Below, in pieces: positions 45,732 to 58,251 of a stretch of 64,000 nt of DNA. The DNA lies in assembly GCA_037043015.1 (NCBI GenBank), contig CM073327.1, positions 10,832,727-10,896,726 on the forward strand, in the 5' to 3' direction. The stretch is from Bryum argenteum. Its lineage: Eukaryota; Streptophyta; Bryopsida; Bryales; Bryaceae. How positions within the stretch are numbered: the stretch's first letter is position 1; the number at the start of each line of letters is the position of its first letter. The translations under genes and the position numbers were made by a program. The notes below the pieces were generated by a model. It saw only the letters and a list, made by a program, of their open reading frames with translations. It made no database searches and had not been told where the DNA came from.

Positions 45732-48700
45732 ATGGCCAATAGGAAGGGAGGGTTAGCAAAGCAAATAGTAGCCTAGTAGGGTAGGCGGTGTGAACAGAGA
45801 CCCTCGAGGGGGAACCGCCCAGGGGGCTAATATCTCCGGGGGGGGGGGTAGTTTTTTTTGCCCCCGGGCAAAGGCAAGCGGTCGCTGTTGGTAAGAAAGG
45901 GATCGCGCGCGGGAGATATTTGTTCATAATTAGGGTCAGAAGGGTAAAATGGACTACCCTTCAGGGCAGCAGGGGGGTACTGCCCGGGAAGCGCGGGGAC
46001 GGAACCAATGGGAGAGCGCGATAAGGGCGTTCCGACCAGCGTAGGTAGAGTAGCTACCGTGACGTCATCCCGACAGCGCCAGTGGGCCCGGCCCGCGCCT
46101 CTTCTCCAACCCGCGCCCGCCACATCCCGGCCCCCTGCCCATTAGTGACCGGATTAGTGAGTGAATAGTGATTAGTGAGTTTCCCCCCTCCCTCCCCAGG
46201 CCTCCGCCGGACGAAGACGACGACGACGAAGGAGCCATACTTTAGCTTGATTGCCGTATAGCACCGTGTGTCTCTGTAGCAGCGGAGGAGACATGGTGAT
46301 GGAGAAGAGTCGGAAGTAGTAAGGGTAGGCTGCAGGAGAGTGAACAGAAAGCCTTTTTTGTGTGGTGGTTTTTCGTTCGCTGCAGTAGTAGTTCTGTGTG
46401 TTGGTATAACACTCGTGTGTGTATGTGTGTTGTGGTTGTGAGAGAAGGTTGTGCGGGTTAGAGAGAGCAGAGTGAGTTAGAGCTAGAAGAGGCCCTCGTT
46501 GATGGTTTATGCTTGTCCTGCACATTGCCTCTTGAGGCGGTCTAGTTAGGATCGTAGTTTAAGGAGGTGGTGATCGTTGGCCGGCGTGTGAGGGTGATCA
46601 GACGAGGAAGGGCAAGGGGAGGACTAGTAGCACTTTCAGGGAAGGGGGAGGGGGTACTGGCACCATGAGTGAAGCGCCAGCCTGACAGGGCTTTCATAAG
46701 AGCTACTTCTCTCTGAGAGGGATTTGGCTGCCTGCACGGAGAGGAGCTGCTCCTTCGTACGGGGGGAGGATCGTCGTGGCCTCCGAGGGTTGGACGGTGT
46801 TAGAGAGTGAGCGATGAGGGTGGACCGAGGCGTTTGAGTTGCTTGTTTGAGTGAGAGCTCTTACTACTAACGGGAAGGAAAGGAGGAGGTTGCCGGAGTC
46901 TGTGGCAGTAGCGGTCTGCTGCTATCGACAAATGTGTAAGTGAGCTGGGAGCCAAGGGTTGTGTGAAACTCCTTGCGGACGTGTTAGTATGAGCTGGCCG
47001 CAATTGCGTGTCAATTTTCGTGCTGTCCAGGGATTGATTGAAAATTAACTCGACTTTGCTGTGCATCGGTAAAGGAGAGTATTATTCCGCTAAGGTTTCC
47101 GTAAGATTCGATTCGTAGAAGCTTAGGGAGCGTAACGGCTCTTACGCAGACTGTCTTCATGGAGGCTGTAGAACGAGTCTTCGTGAAGGCGCTTTGTGGA
47201 GAAGGAAACTTTGGAGAATGCATCGCCTGTAGGTTTCAGCTTGTAAGCCGGTCCGTTGAATATTGGAAGTTCACAAATAGAGACGCACTGACACCGTGCG
47301 GAGGTTAATGAGAGTGTAGAGATCGCCTCAAAAGTCATGTTGAGCAATCGGTTCAAGAGACGCATGCTGGTCTTTAATTCGCGAAAAACGCGTCATGAGG
47401 CTCTTAAATGGATGAGGTAATGATTAAGCATAAATCAATCATTTTTGATCCATGTAGCTGGATCCCTTGGCGAGAAAATCAAGTCAAATTTGGTGGACAT
47501 GAGATCTTATACAATTGTCATTCACTCTATAATTTTGTCTCATGAGTAACATCTTATCCAAATTACAGCCCGATCGAGTGATGATGAGAGGTCGTTAAGT
47601 CATGCAATGTAACATAAGCATTTTTGATTGTATATGGACTAGATAATACAAGATGCCGCGAGGTAGTCCTTAGACCTTAGAACGTTGTAGTGATCACAGG
47701 AAAGCTACCGAAGGCGCTATTTTATGTAGTAGAGCTTGTGCACTCATGTAGTGTCGTCTGTAGTGTTCCAGCATGTTATACCGCCAGTATCAATTTGTAG
47801 TAAGCAGCACCAGAATCGAAGATGATTTGTGTTCACTTACTTTGATCTTCAACGGGTAAGCACAAGAACGGCTTCAACATGATCTCGTTGACAATTTCAT
47901 TGAATGGAGATGTGAAAGACGGCCTGTTGTATTCCAATACGGTAGGACGATTTACATGCTGCTTGTCTTAACAGTCACCAACGGTGTTTGTGTCATCTGA
48001 ATGAATGCCACGCACTGCCACAGCTGCTGCTAAAGTTGACGCTTGTTTTCAATTAGTGAACGAGTATAAGCAACAGAAGAGTTTTTGCCTAAATTTCTCT
48101 AACAAACAATTCCGAAGATGCTGGGGAAACAAATGATGAGCTTTCAAGACCTGCAATCTGTCAATGACTGGAAGTTGTAATTGGTCCATGTCTTAACTCT
48201 CTGGTTAGATTGATCTTACTGATACTAACAGTAGGTACTGATGAGATAAGATGAAGCGAAGAAACCATGAGTAGTCGCACAAAACTATGCTGCATGAGAC
48301 TAGCTTGAGAAGGCACGATGGAAGGCATGTTTACGTCGAATTATAGGCAGGCCTGTAATACTTAGAGATCTTGATTGATGCCTTTTCAAAGTTACTGATT
48401 TCTTGGTACTCGTCTTTGCGAAACCCCTGGGACAACAGAGGTTTCGGAAACCAGTGCGGAATATCGAGAAGATCCTGGAGTTCTACCGAAACGCCGCGAA
48501 GGGTAGCGGCAGGTAGTAAAAGCAATCAGCATCACGAGGGGAAGCGGCTGGCCTTTCTGGACTTTAAGAAGGGGAAACTGTGAATGAGATGGTAAAGTGT
48601 AGACGAGGCTGCCATTGAGTAGAGTTTATCAGCAGCTGTGAAGGCTGCGACAAACTGCATGATATTCACTCACTCTCATGAAAGGAGCGTGCAACGTCTA

Positions 48701-50126
48701 TTGCACTCGATATCTGAAAGTGGAGCTCTTACAAGTTTCCTCTATCAAGCCGAAATTCTAGCTATACAACATACTTCATGCTCCGGATCGGTGATCGCAA
48801 TGAGCTAGGTCGATTGAAACTTGTACAGGTATTTTACTGGACATTTCTTCAAACGCTGCATGTATTAACTGAAAAAAATGCCTGAAGTAGAGTGCTTAGC
48901 TTGCTTCAGTATCAGAGTGAGAGGGATTTACAACACCTGGTTGCATCGTTTAGGTGAGATATTTTCTTGCCCTCATGCGGAGTGTATTCCTTGATCTTTG
49001 AGCAGTCGAGGATAATGATAGACTGTGCTAGACTGAGGACAAAGATTGAACGTTCCTCACTACAACACAGTTCTCCACACTGAAATCAGGAGAATATCAT
49101 CATAGTCTGTACTGCAATTGTGAGTAAGGAATGTTGGCTCATCACTTTCGATGTTTTTGTGGTAGTGACAGGTGTGGTCGCGTAGGATTGGCCCTTCAGC
49201 TTGTCGAGGAGAGTGTTCGACCTGTTGCTCTCTTGACTCGAGGGCCTTGCACAGGGTTTCGAGCGTGCCAATCTCAACTTGAGATTCATGACTGTGAAGG
49301 GACATACCAATGCAACGGAACATAGGTTCATTTCTGAGTGAAATAAGCAAGCCCTTTTTGGTGGCTGGCCATCTTTTTCTGCTCCACTTACTTATACTCC
49401 TGTCACTTCCTCCTCCACAACCGAACCCAGTAGTACTGTTTTATTCCTCACCATCCCCTAGTCTCAGTTTTTGATAAGTAGATTATAAGTACTTGTAAGG
49501 AAGGCAGACGTAAATTATCCTTTGTATTATCTAGAGCAGCACCACGGTCAAGCCATGTAGAATAGACTTTTATATCAGATCGCTATTTAGAAATCGTTTT
49601 CCATGTTACCAGTGCACTGTCCTTGAGGGACATGCTTTTTTCGATTTCATAGAGCAGGCGATCTGCGGTATCGTTCACCAAAACTAGCTAGTATATCTCG
49701 AGTGTAGAGTAGAAGCCACGAGGTATGCATGTTCCGATTGACGTTCTATCAGTGAAGTAGATCACCAGCTCATTTGCTCATTCAAGCAGACATTGAGCGC
49801 AGTGCTGCTTCCACTCGTGAGTCGATGTTTACAATCATCTCCCTGTAGAGATATTCGGTCAACTCGAATCCGAATCGATTTACCACTACAATACAGCCTT
49901 ATCATTGGCTGTACTGTTGTACAAGTGGTACTTCTACAGAAGTGTCACTACTTCTACTATAGACTTGTTCACAGAGGATCAACTCAGCCTCTAGTACTAC
50001 GTACAGTGTGTTCATAGGTTATCTGTACTTGGCGTGTTCTCTCTCCCCTGTCACTCACTCTTGTCATCCAGCTGTCTTTGTTTTATCTCGAAGACAACTG
50101 TATACCCTTCCCTACTAGTATATGGG
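45732..50126 (+). promoter_or_regulatory. Transposon-poor upstream region of the SBP gene
   Basis: Composition shifts to more balanced GC and no repeat family of this window appears. Positions 46010-46140 are GC-rich and include a palindromic TGACGTCA bZIP-type site (46060-46067) and GTGGGCCCGGCCCG (46082-46095), as in plant core promoters. From about 46200 the sequence is GA/GT-rich and leader-like, with many short plus-strand ATG frames and no long ORF. I infer promoter plus a long, probably intron-containing 5' leader. The transcription start cannot be fixed. Minus-strand frames here (for example 46172-46525) are not protein-like. Confidence 0.4.
46060..46067. promoter_or_regulatory. TGACGTCA palindrome (bZIP/TGA-factor type site)
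   Basis: An exact 8-bp palindrome about 4.07 kb upstream of the SBP start codon, next to a GGGCCC motif. Function is inferred from sequence only. Confidence 0.4.
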
Positions 50127-53100
50127 ATGAACCCTTCTGCAAATTCCAACGAGCAGCAAGGCGACCCCAGCTGGCCAACAGAGAATTGGGACAATCCAGG
50201 TGCTATCGGTACACTCGATCCGGCTTCAAGCCAGTACAGTAGTGCCAACCGCCTGGAGTGGGAGTGGGATCCAATGATTCTTGCGCAGCACCCTGGTAGT
50301 GGAGGGTCAGCTGACGGCGGTGATGGAGACCGTATGCTGAAGAACCAAATATCTGCAGGTACACCTAAGTTTGTTACACAGCTTATCTACTAGATTAAGA
50401 AACTTAAAGTAGTAATCATTGCGATCCAAGTACACATCATCAGCAATTGTCGTCAGCAGTCTTTATTTCTTATCGGTCATAGCTCTGGTGCTCCAACATA
50501 TGGTGAGCTGAAGCTTGCTCCTGGTTGAGGCATCCTTTTGTGATAGTTCTAAGCTGCATTGGGTATGAAACAGTTCTGGTCAGTCTGCACTCCCGTTAGC
50601 ATGTACGCAGAGTGGCGAATATGACTTATAACTCACCTCTCCACGAAAAACTATTGCTTCTGATCATAGTGGATGATATTTTATGGCATACAGGGACACT
50701 GACAAGTCTCCGCGCTTCGTACAATAACATGAACATGCTGTCTGCCGGCCTACCATCCAACTTTACAAACAACCACATGGGGATTTTCAGCTCCGCCGGG
50801 ATCCGAAGTTTCGGATCCTTGGACGGATCTGCACAGCTCTCATCGTCATCAAACCTCCACAATGTCCTTGGGCCATCTGGAATCCCAGGCCTTGCAGCTA
50901 CGAGCGGCGCAGGACTTGACAATGACATTCGCAGCTACGATCAACGTCGTGAGCTCTTTGCAGCTGGAATGCAAGATCGTGTCAAAAGGGAGGAGGTAGA
51001 GCACAATTGCTTCCGACAATCTTTTTTTTGAAAGTTTGCAATGTGCCATGTTTGAGTTTACTACTTCTAGGCTTTACATGCCGTACGTCTGGGGAAAATA
51101 GATGTGTGACTGACTACCTTCCTTTTCTTTAGGCCACGTGGATTACTATGTGTAGTAGCCCCATGATATGCCGTCAGACTTCAGGACCGCAAGTATCTGA
51201 CCTCATGTGTGTCTTATGTCTTATTCATGCCTGCATCAATTTGTTCATTGTGCACTGGTCAGTGGTAAGTTGGCAGGGGACTTTTAGAACACAGGAAGTC
51301 ATATACTTGGGGTCGTATGTATGTCTTATTCTTCTAGTAGCCTTTCGCACGCTATGACTTTGCTTACAGGAATACTAGTTATAATCCACGAAGGGTTCAT
51401 ATCCTGGGTTGGTTTACCACTTGAGAAATATATCCACATTTGAGAGTTGAACTCATGTTTTTCATCTGCTCCGATGGCTTGCGAGATTCTAACTGAACTT
51501 CTGCTTTGTAAAGGTTTTCGACGGACATGCCCGTATCGGGCTTAACCTCGGCGTCCGAACCTACTTCTCCACGGAAGAAACAGCTGCGAATCGGCTTGGG
51601 AAGCGACATCGTGCAGGATCCCCTGGATCTCAAGTCCCCATGTGCCAGGCTGAAGGTTGTCGAGCCGATCTTAGTACAGCCAAGCAGTACCATCGTCGCC
51701 ACAAAGTCTGTGAGCAACACTCAAAAGCTCCGAATGTTGTCGCCGGCGGCCAAACTCAAAGGTTCTGCCAACAATGCAGCAGGTACATGTGATTTAGTCT
51801 CGTATCTTTTCTCATGAATACCAAAGCCTGATGCAGTTTATGTTCCAAGGGTTTGCTAGAACCTCCGTAATCTGGGGCTCACTCATATGGTTGAGGGTGA
51901 TCTGTACTGATTCACTAATCAACAATGTCTGAAAGTGGTTTTTCGCACTTCTCAGATTTCATTCACTCGGTGAGTTTGACGATGGAAAAAGAAGCTGTCG
52001 AAAGCGCTTGGCTGACCACAACAGACGGCGGAGAAAGCCTCAACCCAATGCTTCAACGGCAGGGGCGACGACGGCCGAATCTGTTGGAGTAAAGAGTGGA
52101 GATGAAGAACCTTCAGGTGAGCGTTTGGATTCTAAACACCATCGCGATGTTGAGGGAAATGTTGTTTTCTGCCTGATCAATTTGAAAACAATGGCCATAC
52201 CTTAGCCAATGATGGTCTTTACAGAGGTCGCAGCTCAATAATACCTATAACGTCAACCCGATAGAAAACTGGCCAAGACGAGAGTATATAGTGCCCTGTA
52301 GTTCATATTACATCAATTGGAAGAAGCTTACAGAGGGAAAGTGATGGATTTGTAAGTATCTATGATAATGTCATATTGTCATATCAATAAATACGATCAT
52401 AAGAGCTGCTGACTGAATTTGGGTGCGCCACGCAGAATCGAAATCGCTTCTGATGCCTCTCAAGAATAGAAGCTCTCCAAGCTCGGTTTCTCTTGAAGAC
52501 TCTGATGAGAAGCCTAGCTCTGTAGGCAACAATCTGCAGTTGCGATCTTCAAGTCAGGGATTCCGAAGAGGTTTTGGCGATGACCAACACCCACCAACTC
52601 ATTCTGGAATGCAGATGAGCTCTCAGTCAATGGCAGGATCAGATGCACAGGCCTTGCTATCTGCCATGCCACCGGTTCCTCTCATGATGCCGTCTACCAA
52701 GCGGCAGATGACCATGATGGGTGGCTCAAGTAACCATGGTCAAGACCACTCCGTCTATCAACAACATCTTCAGGCTGTGCAGGTAAGAACTAGTTTGCAG
52801 TACAATGTCTTGCAAGACAGTGGCTCTTCTGTTGTCCCTACAGCCTAACCTCTTCCTGTATATCTATGCATGGGTCGTTGGAGTGACAGGAATCAGACGA
52901 TCTCACCTAATATACAGTGTATGCACTAAAAGTTGTAAGCTGAATAAGACATGCCTTGTGGGGTCATACTACAGTACCTTGATCACCATCTGCCGATCAT
53001 AACAAAGGTCGATCGTTGAATGTAGGGAGTTAGTACGGGCCAGACTGGACCCAACCTCTCTCTGTCTTCTCTTGGAGGTCAAATGGGTCTGAGTCATTCA

Positions 53101-53832
53101 GCTGGAGGACGGAATCAGACGATGTCTGGTCAGGCTTTTAATGGAATGGACCCTCCATCAGTGGCTCCATGGCTGAAGCCTCTAAATTCACGATCTGACT
53201 TGAACCAAGTGGTTGGAAGACAAGGTGCCATGAATCTCCAGCACCTCATGGCCACTGACTCGAAGTCAGGTATTACTTCGGCTTCAGCGAATTCTTCAAA
53301 CTCCCAGGTACCTACCTACACAACTCCAAATATAAGCGCACATTGTCAGCAAAGGCTGTATCCTGACATTCCATATGTTCAACCGCAGGAGCACGAAGTT
53401 CAGGTTTACTCGCCATCAAGTCAAAACCTGATGTCTCGTGACATAGCAAGTCCAGAGTGGATGCTTGGGAGTATGACAGGAGGACAAACCCCACGCACTG
53501 GTTCGAACCATTTTGGAACATCTTCCTTGAACCACATACCTGGAAACGGCCAGATGGAATCTGGCCAGCAAATTATGTCATTGATCGACTCTCCTAATCA
53601 GCAGGGTGGTGGAAATCCCGGTGACGGTGGAAGCAACCACACTGAACAACAAGGCGGACATGAGTTTATGCAGCAGCATAATAGCGGGGCAGACTCCGGA
53701 GGTGACAACAATAGCCGTGGAGGTGGCAGCACAGTTGATAGCCCCGACATGAAGTATCCTGACCTCCAAGGCATGCGCCCCTACGGTGGTGGCTCATCGT
53801 CCATCTATGACTCTCACCACAACATCATGTAA
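50127..53832 (+). CDS. SBP-box transcription factor (SPL family), six coding exons, 705 aa
   Basis: A plant-specific nuclear DNA-binding regulator that recognises GTAC-core sites through two zinc-binding units. Exons by GT-AG joins: 50127-50358, 50694-50995, 51514-51782, 51956-52116, 52436-52782 and 53026-53832. All phases agree and total 706 codons with the TAA. N-terminal half: acidic and Ser-rich, then [15 protein letters not shown] and the Lys/Arg linker [14 protein letters not shown]. The SBP domain starts [20 protein letters not shown] (about residue 223), continues [10 protein letters not shown] and [11 protein letters not shown], and ends with the bipartite nuclear signal [19 protein letters not shown]. 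The intron splitting CSR/FH is at the position conserved in the family. The C-terminal half is Gln/Ser/Gly/Met-rich and disordered. I chose ATG 50127 ([11 protein letters not shown]); an in-frame ATG at 50034 would add 31 less plausible residues. Exon 6 may hide an 81-nt intron (53308-53388). Confidence 0.93.
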
Positions 53833-54500
53833 GCTCACAACATCAGGCTGTTTCTCGTATAATATCATTCTAATTGCTGATAGTCTAGCACTTTGCCAAA
53901 TCTGCCGAGGTTCACATGCTCTGTGAGATTTGCAGGTCGGGTAATTTTTCGTATGAAACCATGGCGTGATCGCAGAGGTGACTGAGTGAGGCCGGTTTCA
54001 AACGCAAGCGACTCAAAGTTCTCAAGCAGTTCTCAAGCCTGCAATGGAACTCCTGAAGATGAACATGCAACAGTTTTGCAGTGTACTTTTGATCTCGGCT
54101 GACTGTCACTGGTTTGCATCTGAATGCAAAAGTACACATTGTTTAGAGGAAGGAATTTTGGTACTGCCCTTCCTCTAAATGTAGTTGCTGTTATACTGGG
54201 AGTTTTGCAGAGCTAGAACTTTTCCTAGTATCTATTTTGAAAGGGTTCTTAGCAGTTACAGGGCTACTAGACTAAATAACTATCTGCATTAGCTCTCTTG
54301 AACCTCCAGATATGCTCTTCGTGCTGGTCTCTCCTCCTCTCTCTCTCTCTTTTAACTCGAATCTAAACACGATACCTTGATTTATTTATTGGGAAATTGT
54401 GCTGCTTTTGTTTTTGCTTTCTTTGCATCTCGTTTACAGGTCGTTAGGTTGCTACCATGTTGCAATGCTGGGTTTAGTTGATTCCGGGAGCTACAGTGCT
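53833..54500 (+). other. Probable 3' UTR of the SBP gene
   Basis: It keeps the balanced composition of the gene, with a CT-rich tract at 54331-54351 (TCTCCTCCTCTCTCTCTCTC). The poly(A) site is not identifiable. AT-rich intergenic DNA resumes after about 54550. Confidence 0.4.
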
Positions 54501-54549
54501 GGGTTCAATTAGTGTTTCACAACAAAGTGTCCAATTATTGCAGAAATGT

Positions 54550-55960
54550 AAACTTTGTCAAGGTGAATAGTAGGAATATCGTCTTAAGCATTTGACATAA
54601 AAATTTATTTTACACTTGGACAATTTGTTTCACAATTAATGTCCCACTTCGTCTGAATTTCAGACAAGATGGAAAGACTCCTTAAATGTCACCTAGTGTC
54701 TAGATACATGCCTTGGTACTCACAGAATTATCAATAATTTACAATTAGTGTCATGAACATGATTTGAACATATCAATGATTTAAGATCAGTGTCATGAAC
54801 AAAAATTAAACTCGAGTGTTATAACCGGTTACTAATGCAGTCAAACTCATCATATTCTTCAAACATGATCTGTCTATTTAATTTTTGAATTTTATCCTTC
54901 TCATGAGTTGTTCCAGAGTAGAAGATCACGTCGAGCAGAAGGTTTGGAAAGAGATCTAAAATAGTGTTAAAAGGGTATTGGTCAATATTAGATCTTGATT
55001 CTAGTGGTTAGTACATGGCTGATATAGGAGTGCCTTATAGATATATGTATTTGAATATTGATCCCTAGATTAGGAAAAAGAACACAAATAAAGTGTCATA
55101 TATGGAAACAAAGGTTAAGTCAATTAGATCTCAACCGTACAATCTTGTAGTAGACATATTGTACATCACGTGGGTCAAATTCTGAGTGCATGTTATTAGT
55201 AAAGTGAATAATAATAAATCATATTTTTTATTACCATTTGATGTTCTTAGCACATTCATTAAATTCCTAGTCTGACCATTTTGTTCCTAAATTGATCATT
55301 GATCCAACTTTCATTTAAGTTCATTCATGATTTTGTGTAATTTAAGTTTATTTTGATATTTAGATAGAGAAAAAAGACTCTTCATATTGACATCATGTAT
55401 TTATGATAGACATAAGCCTAACTGGTTGGCAGATATGACTTAAAATAAAAAGAATGTAGTACAATTGTGGACCAAATACTAATGTGACTACATGCGATAG
55501 TCGTTGATACACGCATCTTGAAGCTCTATATATTGTTTCAAGTGCACCTATGATATTAAACACATTCAATTTATGCTTAGGCTTCATTCCTGGTATAGTT
55601 GAGTGTTTTAACAAATGTGGCCTGAAATAAAATATTAGGTATTTAATAGAGGTGATGATCCACCGTTGTAGCAATTAAAATTATTGTTTTTTGTTCAATT
55701 ATGCGACCTTTAATCATTCTTGGATTTCTTCCATTCAAAAAGTAAGGCTTAATTGATGACTTTATGAACATGTGTGTAGTAATTTGAAATAGGATCATCG
55801 GGAAATCTTCATGATGTACTAATATCACAATCTTTTGATGTCAATCCTCTACCCAACATGATTACTTTTTTTGTTTTTTTAATAATAAAAAATTCTTAAT
55901 TGTGTACTTTTATAAATGTGTTGAAAGTAGATTAAATGTGGAACTAGTATGTCCTCACAC
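54550..55960. other. AT-rich intergenic DNA, no gene
   Basis: A family D block (AGATCTCAACCGTACAATCTTG, GTAGACATATTGTACATCACG) occurs at 55118-55170. Nothing else recognisable. Confidence 0.4.
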
Positions 55961-56106
55961 CAATGTCACTCATACAAATAATATATATTACCGTTAGGGT
56001 CATCAATACTTTGAAATTTGATATCTTGGGATGCAATGTCACTCATACAAATAATATATATTACCGTTAGGGTCATCAATACTTTGAAATTTGATATCTT
56101 GGGATG
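55961..56106. repeat. Perfect 73-bp tandem duplication
   Basis: 55961-56033 and 56034-56106 are identical, starting CAATGTCACTCATACAAATA. The absence of differences implies a very recent event or an assembly artefact. Confidence 0.95.
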
Positions 56107-56274
56107 TAGAGGTCCAACTTGCGATACAATCGTTTTCCACAACTCTAAAATAAATTTGCTTCAACCCATACCTCATGCGCCCTAATCCGACCGGCAGAGC
56201 CTGAGATCATAATGTCACGTGTAAAACAAAACAAACTACTTGCCTTTAATAATAGATTATTATTACAGCTTGGT

Positions 56275-56306
56275 CATAATGTGCCTAGCTTATTAACTTG
56301 GTCATA
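56275..56306. repeat. 32-bp direct repeat, left flank of the large TIR element
   Basis: CATAATGTGCCTAGCTTATT plus AACTTGGTCATA, identical to 62300-62331 on the other side of the element. Confidence 0.9.
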
Positions 56307-57708
56307 GGGGGGGGGCCGCACAGGGCCATTCAGTTGAAAAATGGGCACTTTTTAGTTGAGATTTTTTTCAACTGGGGGCCGCACAGGGAGGCTCATTTCA
56401 ACTGTGAGAAAATTTCTCAACTGTGGTCCCACAGAGGAGAAAATTTCTCAACCTTGTCCCCCACACCTAATAATAACATAGTTGAGATTTAACACTATGA
56501 ATCTCAACAAAACTCAATGGTGCCCCGACCCACCATTGAGTTTCATTTTTTAGAGGGCTTCCATGAATTGGATGTTAATTTGATCATCATCCATTTTTTT
56601 CCCTTTCTTCGTATTGCAATTCGAAATTGGTGCTTAATAAACTAGGGGCTTGAGGTACCAGTACCAATACTCTCACCCCATTATTATTCGGTCACCTCAC
56701 CTCACCACTCGATCATATTATTAATAAAAATTAATAAAAATTATTACATTATTATATTATAAAATATTATTATACCATTAAATATTATTATATTATTAAA
56801 TTATTAATATAAAAATATTCTATTACATATTATAAAATATGTATTCATTATATTTGTATTAGTAAATTTTGTATTATTGATATATTAACAATACTAGTAC
56901 AAGGGAATTATGGTCATAAATGTGGTTTGAAATTTTTGAAACTAACTCATTTGTTATTAAATAGTGAACTATGGCATTTTTTCTTTACTGTTAGCTTAAT
57001 CTATATTAATTTTATCACATATTTGGAACTACCAAAATTTATTGAAAGCATTTATTTATATGTGTTTTTTTTACTTATTTCATATTATTGGAAGTACCTT
57101 GTCCAGTGTAAGTAATGAAAATATGTAAGTTTTGGTATAAATATCAAATGTGAAAAAGGTACATTAATTTTAGGAACGGTTGTAACACGATAAAAGCAAG
57201 AAGGGTCAAAATATATAAATGTGATTTTATTATTAATTAGAGTAATAGTTTATTTTCAATGAAATTAAAAGATACAATAAATGTGTATAAGTAAAAGTCG
57301 GTTCCAAAATGATTTATATATACAAGTATATTGATGTTTAAACTAATATGATTTTTTATTGAATCCTCATAAGTGAGAGTTACTATAGATCATTTTAATC
57401 TGTGTCTGAATATACTTTTGTTGGATTCTTTCCATTATTATGGATTACTTAGATACCATGAGTCTTGAGGGGGAGCAGGGCATAAACTTGACACCCTAGC
57501 CAATAACACATGGGACACCCTGTCTTGAATTTTGGGTGTCGAAAGAACACCCTGCTTTAATTTTTGGGTGTCCCCAAAAGTTGCCTTAAAACTTTGGCAT
57601 TCTCAACATATACACAAATTAATAAAAAAACAAATGACAATCTTGTAATTGCACTAACGAATCAAATAAAACTTTTCGTATTACAATTTATAGTGCAATC
57701 AAGCATGT

Positions 57709-58251
57709 TTACAAACGGCGACCTCTCATGTCACACCACTTTACCCAAACCTGTTCAAAATCAATGTTTTCTATAGGGATTTTTGCCATTGCAACTCTCA
57801 TCTGTGCCTCCAAAGTCTCTAGTACTAAACTAGAACGTAAAGTAGACTTGATATGGTTTTGGGTAGAAAATCCTCTTTCACAAGAAGTTCATACTAGCGG
57901 AATGATTATAACAACTTGCCATAATTTGGTCATGTTGGGATATCTCCCAACATAGTCCAAATTAGAGGAATAAACCAACCATGCATGGTGCATTTTAAGG
58001 CCAAGACACGATATCGAAGTGTATCTAAAAAAACCTCTAAGCTCTCGATCTCAAACCGCGCTCATCAAAGAAGTTTCCCAAGGGACCACTTGCCTAAACT
58101 TCTCACAAAAGATGCATTTCAATCTGGTTTGGCCTAATACATCAATTGGTTTTACCCATGGATACTTGAATTTCCATTCACATCGGTAGTTTCTTGCTTT
58201 CATACTTCCCCGTCCGTCTAAAGTGGCCTCATGATCTAGGACTTCCATCAA
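57709..58251 (-). pseudogene. hAT transposase, internally deleted
   Basis: One frame of 180 codons from ATG 58251 to TAA 57709, interrupted by two TGA codons (58051-58053 and near 57887). The N-terminal third (RCEWKFKYPWVKPID then CIFCEKF) looks like a BED/TTF-type zinc finger with a Cys-x2-Cys pair. The C-terminal part reads YPNMTKLWQVVIIIPL, then TSCERGFSTQNHIKSTLRSS and FEQVWVKW, the classic hAT dimerisation domain. The RNase H-like catalytic core that should lie between them is absent, so this is an internal-deletion derivative. Possible 5' exons further upstream on the same strand: 60062-59775 and 59637-59383, protein-like but without a recognised domain. Confidence 0.75.

Noticed and set aside
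46172..46525. 117-codon minus-strand frame upstream of the SBP gene
   Set aside because: Composition is low-complexity and basic, it has no domain, and it lies in the probable promoter or leader of the SBP gene.
50034..50126. Upstream in-frame ATG of the SBP gene
   Set aside because: It would add a Ser/Leu/Cys-rich stretch unlike SBP N-termini. The ATG at 50127 begins an acidic, family-like sequence.
51527..51817. 96-codon open frame over the SBP domain
   Set aside because: Wrong frame. The zinc-binding residues are read in the +2 frame from exon 51514-51782.
54331..54351. CT-rich tract after the SBP gene as a miR156 site
   Set aside because: Simple CT repeat. It lacks the CTTCTGTCA 3' half of a miR156 target.
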